Assembly: GCA_964467705.1 (NCBI GenBank)
Contig: CAYXUZ010000004.1
Coordinates: 1 to 64,000 of the forward strand
Direction: 5' to 3'
Origin: CAADGU01 sp964467705
GTDB lineage: Bacteria > Chloroflexota > Anaerolineae > Promineifilales > Promineifilaceae
DNA length: 64,000 bases
In this document: positions 52,666 through 61,468 of the stretch, one piece after another
How positions within the stretch are numbered: the first letter of the stretch is position 1
Layout: every line of letters starts with the position of its first letter
Translations under genes and position numbers: made by a program
Notes under the pieces: model-generated
Seen by the model: only the letters and a program-made list of their open reading frames with translations
Told to the model about the DNA's origin: nothing
The model's database searches: none

Positions 52666-53509
52666 TATTGGCGCCAAACGGCTGGTGAGCCTGGCCCCCA
52701 CGGCCTGGGTAAGATGGCTGACGGGGGTAGACACGGCCGTATCCCTGGACATCCTCTCCGGTGAATTCCAATGGGTCAGCCGCGCCAACGACGTGTTAAT
52801 CCGCGCCCACTCTCCGCCGCACGGCGACTTCCTCGTCGCCAACGAAATCTAGCTACACGCCGACCGGCGCATGGACATACGCCTCCGCGCTTATGCGGCT
52901 CTGGCGGAAGAGCGGTATAATCTACCCGTCTTTCCCGTCCTCGTGAACATTCTGCCTACCACTACACCCATTAGCCAGCGTTACTACTCCGAATTTATGG
53001 GGCTGATCGCTCGACAGGATTTCAAAGTGATCAACTTATGGGAAGTGGAGGCCGGGCTGGTTTTTGACCTGAATTTGCCCACGCTGCTGCCATTTGTGCC
53101 GGTGTTGAAGGGTGGCGATAATGTGGCCTCTGTCAAAAAAGCGGTCAACCTGCTGCGTGCCGAGGGCGACCTGGAAGAGTTAGAACCGCTGCTTACGTTC
53201 TTCGCTCGCTTTGCTTTAGAATCGGAAGTGATCAGACAAATTATGAGGTGGGATATGGCTGTTTTAAGAGAATCACCCTGGTATAACGAAATTTTGGCGG
53301 AAGGTCTGGCCGAAGGTCGAGAAGAAGGTCGAGAAGAAGGCCGAGAAGAATTGCTGCTATATATTTTGCGGCGGCGGTTTGGTGAGCTGCCCTATGATTT
53401 GACGCAGCAGATCCGCCAACTTGATGCTGAGAAAAACCTGGAACTGGCCGACCTGGCGCTCGAAGCGAAATCCCTGGCTGAGATTCAAGCCTTTTTCCAC
53501 GCGAACTAA
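52634..53509 (+). pseudogene. Rpn-family nuclease/putative transposase broken by an amber codon
   Basis: Two consecutive open stretches in one frame form a complete Rpn (PD-(D/E)xK, YhgA-like) protein of about 290 residues. DIGAKRLVSLAPTAWVRW starts it, ILSGEFQWVSRANDVLI and FLVANEI precede the break, and LRAYAALAEERYNLPVFPVLVNILP follows. The only interruption is TAG at 52850-52852, where family members have Gln (CAG), so one C-to-T change explains it. The C-terminus has the usual EGREEGREEGREELLL charged repeat and a DUF4351-like tail. The start overlaps the end of ftsK by 32 bases. Readthrough or an upstream sequencing error cannot be excluded. Confidence 0.8.
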
Positions 53510-53522
53510 TACCGGGCTGACC

Positions 53523-53556
53523 ACACCTGACAGGTCCTATGCGACCTGTCAGATGT
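53523..53556. repeat. Palindrome related to the CTC-loop family
   Basis: Arms ACACCTGACAGGTC (53523-53536) and its one-mismatch complement (53543-53556), loop CTATGC. It shares the ACCTGACAGGT core with 38407-38439. Confidence 0.85.
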
Positions 53557-53620
53557 TATTCTGTTTCCATTCCCCTTTTCATTCTTGCAACTGATATTGG
53601 TTTGTGGAATACTTCCGCAA

Positions 53621-53647
53621 AAGGGCGACGGTCATCCGTCGCTTTTT
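53621..53647 (+). terminator. Intrinsic terminator before korA
   Basis: GCGACGG (53625-53631), loop TCAT, CCGTCGC (53636-53642) and five T, with an A-run on the left. It terminates the upstream Rpn transcript, or acts as an attenuator in the kor leader 80 bases before the korA start. Confidence 0.85.
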
Positions 53648-53727
53648 GTGTCTCATATTCGTTTGGCTGCGCTGGCTATTTCCCTGACCACGCAGCGCAT
53701 TTTCAACAGCACAAGGAGAATAACCTC

Positions 53728-55548
53728 ATGGGGCTTGTAGAATTGATGCCTCAAGACAAGGTGGCGGTCACACGGCCGTCCATCATCAACGACTTTTCGC
53801 TGGTAGCCGCTACAGCCAACGGCACCGGCAGCCAGACGGCCAACATGACCATTTTGCGGGCACTCTTCAAAATGGGCATTCCCGTCAATGGCAAGAACAT
53901 CTTCCCCAGTAACATTCAAGGGCTACCCACCTGGTATCACATTCGCGTCAGCAAAGATGGTTACATCGCCCGGCGGCACACGTCGGAGATATTGATCGCC
54001 TTTAACCAGGCGACGGTGGCCGAAGACATCCAGAATTTGCCGCCGGGTGGGGTCTGTATTTTTAATGCGGATTGGCGCAACACACCACAGCGGGATGATG
54101 TGACCATGTATGCCATTCCCGTTAATCAGTTTGTGAAGGAGACGGGCACAACGGGCAAACAGAAGGATTATGTGGCCAACATGGTTTATGTGGGGGCGGC
54201 CGCACAGTTGCTCAACATTCCGTTGGAAAAGATAGAGGAGGCTTTGAGCTTCCACTTCAAGGGGCGGCGCAAGTTGATTGACCTGAACTTGAATGTGGTG
54301 AAAGCGGCTTATGAGTGGACGGCCGAACACATTGTCAAAAGCGACCCCTACGGCGTGGAGCCGATGAATGAAACGGAAGGGCTGATTATGATGACCGGCA
54401 ATGAAGCCGCCGGGTTGGGGTCGGTTTTTGGCGGCGTCACGTTTGCTGCCTGGTATCCCATCACCCCGTCCACCAGCCTGATTGACGCCCTGAACGAGTA
54501 TCTGCCGCAGCTGCGCCGTGACCCGGAGACGGGTGAACACAACTATGTGGTGGTGCAGGCGGAGGATGAATTGGCGGCGATTGGCATGTTGCTGGGTGCG
54601 GGCTGGGCCGGGGCGCGGGCGATGACGGCCACGTCTGGCCCTGGCATTTCGCTGATGGCGGAGTTTGCCGGGTTGGGTTATTTTGCGGAGATTCCGGCGG
54701 TGATTTGGGACATTCAGCGGGTCGGCCCCAGCACGGGGCTGCCCACGCGCACCGGGCAGGGGGACGTGACCTTTGTCTATTATCTGGGGCATGGGGATAC
54801 GAAGAATGTGATTTTGTTCCCCTCGACGATTAAGGAATGTTTTGAATTTGGCACAACGGCGCATAATCTGGCGGATGGGTTGCAGACGCCGGTTTTTGTG
54901 CTGAGTGACCTGGATTTGGGCATGAACAACTGGATGTCGGAGCCGTTTGATTATCCGGCGGAGCCGATTCAGCGGGGCAAGGTGCTGCGCGGCGATGAGA
55001 TTCCGCTGGATTGGGGGCGGTATGTGGATGTAGACGGCGATGGGGTGGGCTACCGCACGTTGCCGGGCGATGAGAACTGGCGCAGTGCCTGGTTTGCGCG
55101 GGGGACGGGGCATAATGCACGGGCGACATACAGCGAACGGCCGTCGGACTGGCACGAAAATATGGATCGGCTGCGGCGTAAATTTGACACGGCGCGTGAC
55201 ATGGTACCGGGGCCGATAATTGACGAAGTGGAGGGGGCGGAGATCGGCATTATTGCCTATGGCACGACGCGCTACGCCATTGAGGAGGCACGGGATCGGT
55301 TGGCGGCGGATGGGATTAAGACGAGCTTTATGCGGCTGCGGGCGCTGCCGGTGAATGGCACGGTGCGGGATTTTATTGCCCGTTACAAGCAGGTGTATGT
55401 GATTGAGATGAACCGCGATGGACAGATGCACGCCATTTTGCAGACGGAAGCGCCGGAACTGGCGACGCGATTGGTGTCGCTGGCGTATCTGGATGGGATG
55501 CCGTTGACGGCGCGGTGGGTGGTGGAGGCGATTTTGAAAAAGGCGTAA
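53728..55548 (+). CDS. korA: 2-oxoacid:ferredoxin oxidoreductase alpha subunit (gamma-alpha fusion)
   Basis: A 606-aa protein. Residues 1-190 are the fused gamma domain (GTGSQTANMTILRALFKMGIPVNGKNIFPSNIQGLPTW-type start) and the rest the alpha domain, with GNEAAGLGSVFGGVTFAAWYPITPSTSLIDAL and TATSGPGISLMAEFAGLGYFAEIP. Together with KorB it oxidatively decarboxylates a 2-oxoacid, most likely 2-oxoglutarate, to the acyl-CoA and reduces ferredoxin. AAGGAGAA lies ten bases before ATG 53728; the longer frame upstream is not conserved sequence. The stop codon lies within the first unit of a heptad array. Confidence 0.92.
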   Translation: MGLVELMPQDKVAVTRPSIINDFSLVAATANGTGSQTANMTILRALFKMGIPVNGKNIFPSNIQGLPTWYHIRVSKDGYIARRHTSEILIAFNQATVAEDIQNLPPGGVCIFNADWRNTPQRDDVTMYAIPVNQFVKETGTTGKQKDYVANMVYVGAAAQLLNIPLEKIEEALSFHFKGRRKLIDLNLNVVKAAYEWTAEHIVKSDPYGVEPMNETEGLIMMTGNEAAGLGSVFGGVTFAAWYPITPSTSLIDALNEYLPQLRRDPETGEHNYVVVQAEDELAAIGMLLGAGWAGARAMTATSGPGISLMAEFAGLGYFAEIPAVIWDIQRVGPSTGLPTRTGQGDVTFVYYLGHGDTKNVILFPSTIKECFEFGTTAHNLADGLQTPVFVLSDLDLGMNNWMSEPFDYPAEPIQRGKVLRGDEIPLDWGRYVDVDGDGVGYRTLPGDENWRSAWFARGTGHNARATYSERPSDWHENMDRLRRKFDTARDMVPGPIIDEVEGAEIGIIAYGTTRYAIEEARDRLAADGIKTSFMRLRALPVNGTVRDFIARYKQVYVIEMNRDGQMHAILQTEAPELATRLVSLAYLDGMPLTARWVVEAILKKA

Positions 55549-55608
55549 TCCGTAACTCGTTGTCCGTGGTCAGATTTCGGATTACGGTTTACGAATTACG
55601 GTTCACGG
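55544..55608. repeat. Self-complementary heptad array between korA and korB
   Basis: CGTAATC, CGTAACT, CGTTGTC, CGTGGTC, a six-base centre, then CGGATTA, CGGTTTA, CGAATTA, CGGTTCA. Same design as 43978-44047. It contains the korA stop and would form a hairpin in the korAB mRNA. Confidence 0.93.
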
Positions 55609-55617
55609 AGATTGAAG

Positions 55618-56655
55618 ATGGGTACAAGACGAGAACCTAATGTGAATTTAATCGGGCTGGCGAAGGTGGATTATAACGGCAGCCCAACGACGTTGTGCCA
55701 GGGGTGCGGGCATAATTCGATTGCCAGCCAGGTGATTCAGGTGGCGTTTGAGTTGAGTGTACGGCCGCATGAGATCATCAAGTTGAGTGGGATTGGCTGT
55801 TCGAGCAAGTCGCCGGCTTATTTCTTGGGGCAGTCGCATGGCTTGAATGGGCTGCACGGCCGTATGCCCAGTCTGGCTACGGGGGCATTGCTGGCCAACC
55901 ATCAGTTGCGTGGCATTGGCGTGAGTGGGGACGGGGATACGGCCAGCATTGGCATGGGGCAGTTCAAGCATTTGATGCGGCGCAATGTGCGCATGGTGTA
56001 CATTGTGGAGAATAACGGCGTCTATGGCCTGACGAAGGGGCAGTTTTCGGCGACGGCGGATGAGGGGCAGGAGTTGAAATATGCCGGGGTGAATGATTTG
56101 CCGCCGATTGATATTTGTATGGAGGCGGTGATTGCCGGGTGTGGTTTTGTGGCCCGCTCGTTTTCGGGGGATGCGAAGCAGGTACGGGAGTTGTTGAAGG
56201 CGGCGTTGAGTCATCGGGGCACGGCCGTGCTGGACATCATCAGCCCGTGTGTGGCCTTTAATAACCATGACACCTCTACCAAGAGCTATGGCTATGGCAA
56301 AGACCACGAAGCGCCGCTGCATGATTTTGGCTGGGTGCCGCCCGCGGAGGAGATTACCATTGAGGCGTATGATCCGGGTGAAATGCGCGTGGTGGAGATG
56401 CACGACGGTTCGCACATTCAACTGCGCAAGCTGGAAGAGGATTATGACCCGACGGATAAACTGGGCGCGCTGCACCGGCTGCAATGGGCGCAGGAGCAGC
56501 AGGAGTTTATTACGGGCTTGATTTATTATGACCCGGAACGGCCGTCGCTGGCCGAAGTGAGCCGACTGACAGATACACCATTGGCGCTGCTGGATGGGGA
56601 ACGGATACGGCCGTCGGCCCAGGCGTTGGCGGAGATTATGGTAGGGTTGCAGTAA
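55618..56655 (+). CDS. korB: 2-oxoacid:ferredoxin oxidoreductase beta subunit
   Basis: A 345-aa TPP-binding subunit. CQGCGHNSIASQ and GIGCSSKSPAYFLG carry cluster- and CoA-side cysteines, GDGDTASIGMGQFKHLMRRNV is the TPP-Mg motif, and ENNGVYGLTKGQFSAT completes it. It is the catalytic partner of KorA and the site of the proximal 4Fe-4S cluster. GGAG lies six bases before ATG 55618. It is co-transcribed with korA through a 69-base spacer made up mostly of a repeat array, and it ends in a strong terminator. The C-terminal 60 residues are longer than in minimal KorB. Confidence 0.93.
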   Translation: MGTRREPNVNLIGLAKVDYNGSPTTLCQGCGHNSIASQVIQVAFELSVRPHEIIKLSGIGCSSKSPAYFLGQSHGLNGLHGRMPSLATGALLANHQLRGIGVSGDGDTASIGMGQFKHLMRRNVRMVYIVENNGVYGLTKGQFSATADEGQELKYAGVNDLPPIDICMEAVIAGCGFVARSFSGDAKQVRELLKAALSHRGTAVLDIISPCVAFNNHDTSTKSYGYGKDHEAPLHDFGWVPPAEEITIEAYDPGEMRVVEMHDGSHIQLRKLEEDYDPTDKLGALHRLQWAQEQQEFITGLIYYDPERPSLAEVSRLTDTPLALLDGERIRPSAQALAEIMVGLQ

Positions 56656-56690
56656 GTCGGTTATCGGTAAACAGTAATCGGTAATCAGGA

Positions 56691-56724
56691 GAGACGGCCG
56701 TACCCGCTACGGCCGTCTCTTTTT
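56691..56724 (+). terminator. Intrinsic terminator of korAB built from two octamers
   Basis: GAGACGGCCGTA (56691-56702) pairs exactly with TACGGCCGTCTC (56708-56719), loop CCCGC, then five T. Each arm contains a full ACGGCCGT. Confidence 0.92.
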
Positions 56725-56751
56725 AGTTTGCCATCATAGAAACAAGGAATG

Positions 56752-59385
56752 TTACGGCCGTATCACCACAGGTAGATATAACTGATAAGGGACTTGAACA
56801 AAGACGGCCGTTACGGCATTGTTTTGAGTGATGGTGATGACTTGTGGATTTTTGTTGCCAGATAAATCGCCACTCCAACTATCAAACAACCAGCCGGCAT
56901 TGGGCACGGCCGTCATGGTAATAACATCCCCATAGTAATAAACGGGCTGCTCCGGCTGGACAATCAAACTGCCATTACCGGCAGTTTGAACATCCAGCGT
57001 GTAGGGGATAGCGTTGAACTCGGCAGTGATGGAGAGACTTTGGGTAATGGTCAGAACCTGGGGGTTTTGAGTGCCAGCTAGACCACCACCCCACTGATCA
57101 AATGTCCAACCAGCGTCCGGCACGGCCGTAACCGTAATCGTTTCCCCGTAACTGTAACCCGGCTGCTCAGGCTGAATATGGATTTCGCCACCTGGCCCGG
57201 CAATCGTCTCTATGCCAAAGAGAGCGGAGGCAAACAATTCCCAATCACCTGATTGGCAGATGGGCACAGTCAACCAGTTTTCATCCAGGTTTCGCGCATA
57301 TGGCCCACAGGCGGCATATTCCCACTGACTACCATTCCATCGCTGCAACACCAGCGAATTTTCATTCAGCCCAACCACATCTTCATCGTTATAAGTGAGT
57401 GTCAGGGTAAGAGGCTCCTGTAAAACGGTATCCTGCTGGCGCACAATTCCTTGATAGAGGGCAATGTGGAAAGCCCGTTCCATGGGCAGCAAATCAGATG
57501 GGGCGACGGCCGTCACCCACCTTGCCAATTGCTCCGATTCCATGACGCTGGTATAGAGTAATTGGTTGGTTTCTGTCACTGCATCCGCAGGGGCCGTCAG
57601 GGTGAGGGTACGGCCGTTGCCATCTGTATAGTTCAATGCCCCACCTGCCCCCGGTTGCAGCGGCGTTTGTGCATCTGCCAGTTGAATGGCAATGTGTGGT
57701 ACTTGGGTATACAGGCTGCCAAATCCAGACCCAAAATTACTAATTGCATTGTAGGTTGGGTCAACTTCCAGCTTCACGCGGAATCCCAGTGTGTTTGTAA
57801 TGCTGTTACTGACCACATCTGTTAGTTCTACCACAAAAAGCTCTGGTGGATCATTTTCATCGGTGGTCAAGGTGGTGATAAGCGCCGAAGGGCGGTCAAA
57901 ATCATCAATTGTCACAGCCAGATCAGCAGGTTGGTAAAAAGCGAGCTCATGAGTTATGGGTGGGACAGGAAAAGAAATTGTTGCTCGCTCTTCAGTTAAA
58001 ACCAGGTGTGCCTGAGCCAATGGCTGGGTTAGCTCTGGCAGCGTCATTTCCAAAAAGCCCCGATTAAATGCACGATTCATAGATGTCGTTTTGAAATAGC
58101 TGGATAGGACCATATCGCTTGGGGATACCTGAATAATCCCCATCTCTGGCATATAAGACACACTCCCGGTTGCCTCCGCCGGAACGGTAATAGTCGCCGT
58201 GCCATTCACTGAACAGAGTGGCGTCCCGCTGAATGGCGGCGGCGGCGAAGCGGAAAGATAGCTGTTGTAAGCACCATCGGGATCGCTAAAATCTACTATA
58301 TCAGGTGCCCAATCATGTGTGGGAACACCTTCGTCATCGAACATGGAATCAACGGCATAATCAAAAGTTTCGTTGGGAGAGATGAAAGAGAGTGGAAAAA
58401 CCAGGCGTAGCGTATGGCTATCCCAATCATACCAACCTACACTGCAAGGATTCAGACTGCTCAGAGCACCATCGAACGAAAAGCCATTACCATATAAAGC
58501 CCCGAAGTTGCCTGTTAGACTAAAGGTTTCATCAGCGCCCGGCTGGTCACAGGCGTTGCCTGTTCCGGCGTCAGCATCGGTATTGAGACACCAGGAAATT
58601 GTCTGGGGCAGGTCATCCATAAATGGTATGTCCAGAAAACGAAGTCGGATGTCTACTTTGTTGTTCCACACAACGGCCGTGCCAAATGTCAGGTCGGCGT
58701 GGGGCAAGGCAACATCACCGGCCGGGTCTTGCCAGACGCCCAACGTCACCGTGGGATCATCGAGTTCCACAAATACCTGGGACAAAACCAGCGGGCCACA
58801 AGGTGATTGGGGGCAGGTGGGGGTGGGGCCAACGGCCGTCACCGTCACTTGGTGAATACCCTCATCAGCCGTGAAACCCAAATAATCGGTAACAAACTCC
58901 TCTGTCTGGCCGGTGGCGGTGATGACGCTCCCGGCAAAGTCTATGACCTGCACCGTATAGCTCACCACGCCCATTCCATCCACCACCAGCATGATTCCCC
59001 CCGTGCCCAAAGGTAGCTGAATTGTCGCATCCTGGTTCAATATCAAGACGATGTTGCCACCGTCGGGATTTTCGGGGTCTGGCGGGCAGGTAGGGTCAGC
59101 ACAAAAGGCAGAAGTCACCCCAAACGGGTCGGTGAAGGTCACACCATTCAGGATGAGCGGGTTAGAAATGTACTCCTGGCCGGGGACGGGGACGCTAGAG
59201 CCGTTTGGCGGCAAATTTTCAAAATTGATGTTGGTGAGCGGCCCGGTAGCCGCCTCAAAACTGGCATAATCGGTATAAACTGTTGTTTCCGGCACATGGG
59301 GTTCCAGGGAAAAAATAGTCGCCGCTCCTAATAGGAACAGACTGACCATTATGCATAAACCAAATACACGATACTGATTGTTCAT
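56752..59385 (-). CDS. Large secreted surface protein with InlB-like repeats
   Basis: An 877-aa protein. The signal peptide (MNNQYRVFGLCIMVSLFLLGAATIF) is followed by a lectin-like N-terminal domain (TDYASFEAATGPLTNINFENLPP, about residues 30-200), a central beta region, and two tandem copies of an InlB-type B-repeat domain near the C-terminus (GYSYGETITVTAVPDAGWTF...WGGGL and VYYYGDVITMTAVPNAGWLF...WSGDL). The end LYLPVVIRP may be a sorting or anchoring tail. GGAGG lies seven bases before ATG 59385. It is exported to the cell surface, possibly for adhesion or glycan binding. Monocistronic. Confidence 0.82.
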   Translation of the reverse strand: MNNQYRVFGLCIMVSLFLLGAATIFSLEPHVPETTVYTDYASFEAATGPLTNINFENLPPNGSSVPVPGQEYISNPLILNGVTFTDPFGVTSAFCADPTCPPDPENPDGGNIVLILNQDATIQLPLGTGGIMLVVDGMGVVSYTVQVIDFAGSVITATGQTEEFVTDYLGFTADEGIHQVTVTAVGPTPTCPQSPCGPLVLSQVFVELDDPTVTLGVWQDPAGDVALPHADLTFGTAVVWNNKVDIRLRFLDIPFMDDLPQTISWCLNTDADAGTGNACDQPGADETFSLTGNFGALYGNGFSFDGALSSLNPCSVGWYDWDSHTLRLVFPLSFISPNETFDYAVDSMFDDEGVPTHDWAPDIVDFSDPDGAYNSYLSASPPPPFSGTPLCSVNGTATITVPAEATGSVSYMPEMGIIQVSPSDMVLSSYFKTTSMNRAFNRGFLEMTLPELTQPLAQAHLVLTEERATISFPVPPITHELAFYQPADLAVTIDDFDRPSALITTLTTDENDPPELFVVELTDVVSNSITNTLGFRVKLEVDPTYNAISNFGSGFGSLYTQVPHIAIQLADAQTPLQPGAGGALNYTDGNGRTLTLTAPADAVTETNQLLYTSVMESEQLARWVTAVAPSDLLPMERAFHIALYQGIVRQQDTVLQEPLTLTLTYNDEDVVGLNENSLVLQRWNGSQWEYAACGPYARNLDENWLTVPICQSGDWELFASALFGIETIAGPGGEIHIQPEQPGYSYGETITVTAVPDAGWTFDQWGGGLAGTQNPQVLTITQSLSITAEFNAIPYTLDVQTAGNGSLIVQPEQPVYYYGDVITMTAVPNAGWLFDSWSGDLSGNKNPQVITITQNNAVTAVFVQVPYQLYLPVVIRP

Positions 59386-59492
59386 TTTTGACCTCCGATG
59401 GTAAATATGGCACAAGTGCCCCCAATCAATGATAGATATGTGTACTATAGCATAGGTGTTTGCTGAACTGCCAGTGATATTTTAGCTAGTGG

Positions 59493-59520
59493 TTGAGAAT
59501 TAAGATCATGTTATTATGCT
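59493..59520 (+). promoter_or_regulatory. Predicted promoter of the E2-like gene
   Basis: TTGAGA (59493-59498), 16-base spacer, TATGCT (59515-59520), about 55 bases before the start at 59575. Confidence 0.4.
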
Positions 59521-59574
59521 GTATCCCACGACACGGCCGTACCACCTACGGCCGTGTCTGACCGAGAAGTTGTG

Positions 59575-60432
59575 ATGGACGATATTGGCACCTACCAGGA
59601 GCGTAAATTCCCGGCGTTTCGCAACCCGACGATTGATGTGCTGGAACACGGCCGTAAAAAACACCACATCCCCCTGCTATTAGAAATTGATGTGACCGAG
59701 GCGCGTGATTATTTGCGCCAGATCAAGGCTGAAAGCGGGCAGAGCATCTCCTTTACCGTCTGGGTGATGGCCTGTGTGGGGCGGGCGGTGAGCGAACACA
59801 AGCATGTTCATGCCCTGCGCAAAGGGCGACGGCGGCTGGTGCTGTTTGATGATGTGGACATTTCGGTGTTGGTGGAGAGAGTGGTTGGTGACGGCAACGG
59901 CCGTATCCAATCCTTACCCATGCCCACCATCATCCGCAAAACGAACGAAAAGAGCGTCCAGGCCATCCACAACGAAATCCGGGCGGCGCAGGAAGCGCCA
60001 TTGGCAAAAGATGAGGTGCAAATTGGTGGTGGACGCCGCACCTGGGCGACTCGTTTGTTTGCCATGCTGCCCGGATTCCTGCGTCACCTGATTGTGTGGC
60101 GGCGGCTGGCGCGTAACCCCTTTCTGGCGAAAAAAATGATGGGCACGGTGGTGGTCACATCAGCGGGGAGCGTGGGCAAAGACAATGGCAGCGCCTGGGG
60201 CATCCCGTTGGGCATTCATCCGTTGATTGTGGCGGTGGGCACCATTGCCCGTAAGCCGGGAGTAGTGGGGGAGGCCATTGCCATCCGCGAAGTTCTCAGC
60301 CTGACCGTCTTATTTGATCATGATGTGACCGATGGCGCGCCGGTGGCCCGCTTTGTGCATCGTTTGCAGGAATTGTTGGAGACGGGATACGCTCTGAATG
60401 AGATGATAGTGGGAGCAGAGAAACGGCCGTAA
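59575..60432 (+). CDS. Stand-alone 2-oxoacid dehydrogenase acyltransferase (E2) catalytic domain
   Basis: A 285-aa protein with only the catalytic domain of E2 (BCKAD/CAT fold): HIPLLLEIDVTEARDYL near the start, SFTVWVMACVGRAVSEHKHVHA, and the active-site FDHDVTDGAPVARF, in which HxxxDG is kept. There is no lipoyl or peripheral-subunit-binding domain, so it is not a normal E2 core; similar short proteins are suspected acyltransferases of other pathways. GAGAAG five bases before ATG 59575 supports that start over GTG 59554. The stop codon is inside the terminator stem. Confidence 0.83.
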   Translation: MDDIGTYQERKFPAFRNPTIDVLEHGRKKHHIPLLLEIDVTEARDYLRQIKAESGQSISFTVWVMACVGRAVSEHKHVHALRKGRRRLVLFDDVDISVLVERVVGDGNGRIQSLPMPTIIRKTNEKSVQAIHNEIRAAQEAPLAKDEVQIGGGRRTWATRLFAMLPGFLRHLIVWRRLARNPFLAKKMMGTVVVTSAGSVGKDNGSAWGIPLGIHPLIVAVGTIARKPGVVGEAIAIREVLSLTVLFDHDVTDGAPVARFVHRLQELLETGYALNEMIVGAEKRP

Positions 60433-60451
60433 GAGAGACGGCCGCTTTTTT
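60423..60451 (+). terminator. Intrinsic terminator with octamer stem
   Basis: CGGCCGT (60424-60430) pairs with ACGGCCG (60438-60444), loop seven, followed by CTTTTTTT. Confidence 0.85.
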
Positions 60452-60547
60452 TGTTATAATGTCGCCATGATGTCGCAGACCAAATCACCAGTTGTAAATA
60501 CTATTCATACTGTTTAACCATCCCTTATAAACAGGAGGGAACTGTTT

Positions 60548-60778
60548 ATGGAAAAAGAGAAAACAGGCAAATTGGGTTGTGCGAGTCTTATCAGCATAGG
60601 GGTAACAGCATTGGTGGGGACAATGATTAGATTCTCGTCTGTGACCGCCAATTTTGCTCAAGATTTCGGTGTGGACAGTGATTTTGCTATATATCTCTTC
60701 TCTGCTGTTACTGCCGTTGTCGCGGGAATGCTCACCTATTTCATTTTCACCAGATTGATCAAAATAGACGAGATTTGA
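60548..60778 (+). CDS. Small two-helix membrane protein
   Basis: A 76-aa protein with helices near residues 9-30 (GCASLISIGVTALVGTMIRF) and 47-68 (IYLFSAVTAVVAGMLTYFIF), and charged ends. AGGAGGG lies eight bases before the ATG. A TATAAT box sits at 60454-60459, after the preceding terminator. Not a family I recognise; it may be a small accessory or stress peptide. Confidence 0.65.
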   Translation: MEKEKTGKLGCASLISIGVTALVGTMIRFSSVTANFAQDFGVDSDFAIYLFSAVTAVVAGMLTYFIFTRLIKIDEI

Positions 60779-61050
60779 AACTCCCTTCTTGCTAAATAGG
60801 AAGGCCTTATGGTACGGCTTAAATCCAAAAATGAAGCAATAAGCGCCATTACGAGAAGCCAGAGTAAAGCATTCCAATTTGAGCGAACGGGTGAAAATTG
60901 CCACACCTCAAAAGCATTGAGCGGTGTTTGGCATCACGACCAAACGATAGGGCGATGGCGGGGCAGAGAAACGATAGGGAAAGAACAAATCGAACAACAG
61001 CTACGTATTAGTAAAGCAGTTATCCCTGCAAAAAGGAGTTATCAATCAAA
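60779..61050. other. Short region without a credible gene
   Basis: The only open frames are an 85-codon frame from 60809 and an opposite-strand frame over the 76-aa gene. Neither has protein-like composition or a good start signal. No RNA structure stands out apart from a repeated AACGATAGGG-like word near 60945 and 60972. It probably holds the promoter for 61051. Confidence 0.5.
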
Positions 61051-61452
61051 ATGTCGGCCTGGTTAGGAACCTATTGGTGGTTACTGGCGCTCATTCTGGC
61101 GCCTATTATGCTCTGGGTCTATCGGCATGAGCGTTCGTACCGCACTTTGTTAATGGCAGAATTGGAAAAGTTTGGCTTCACCTACATTTCCGAAGAATCA
61201 CCGGGCGCTTTTGATACCGGCCCGTTCCCAAAATTTGAAAAACCCAAACTCATCCGCTCAAGAGTGCGCTTGCTGGGCGTGCGGGGTGATTGGGCCACCT
61301 ATCGCCTCGTTCATTTCCATGATGATGCCCATGTAGAACAAACGGCATGGGTCAAGATACGGTATGAAATGTTCCATATTTCCAGTATTGAATGGCATCC
61401 CCACTTGCGTAGCTTTGTGACCAGTAAGCAAAAGAAACAGGAAATAATATAA
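61051..61452 (+). CDS. Small membrane-anchored protein of unknown function
   Basis: A 133-aa protein. An N-terminal helix (WWLLALILAPIMLWVY, residues 9-24) anchors a soluble domain of about 105 residues (YRTLLMAELEKFGFTYISEES...KIRYEMFHISSIEWHPHLRSF). AAGGAG lies 12 bases before the ATG. The domain has alternating charged and aromatic strands but no motif I can name. It stands between the two-helix gene and convergent fahA. Confidence 0.65.
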   Translation: MSAWLGTYWWLLALILAPIMLWVYRHERSYRTLLMAELEKFGFTYISEESPGAFDTGPFPKFEKPKLIRSRVRLLGVRGDWATYRLVHFHDDAHVEQTAWVKIRYEMFHISSIEWHPHLRSFVTSKQKKQEII

Positions 61453-61468
61453 GCTACATCTAACCCTT

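Noticed and set aside
53539..53727. N-terminal extension of KorA
   Set aside because: It passes through a palindrome and a terminator; a good ribosome-binding site precedes 53728.
53923..55431. Long minus-strand frame across korA
   Set aside because: A His/Arg/Pro-rich shadow of the real gene.
55544..55608. Riboswitch between korA and korB
   Set aside because: The structure is explained by the heptad array, which has the same design as arrays elsewhere in the window.
60485..60904. Minus-strand 139-codon frame
   Set aside because: It covers the 76-aa gene, which has a strong Shine-Dalgarno site and two clean membrane helices.
60809..61066. 85-codon frame before the 133-aa protein
   Set aside because: Low-quality composition, no ribosome-binding site, and it overlaps the better-supported next gene.
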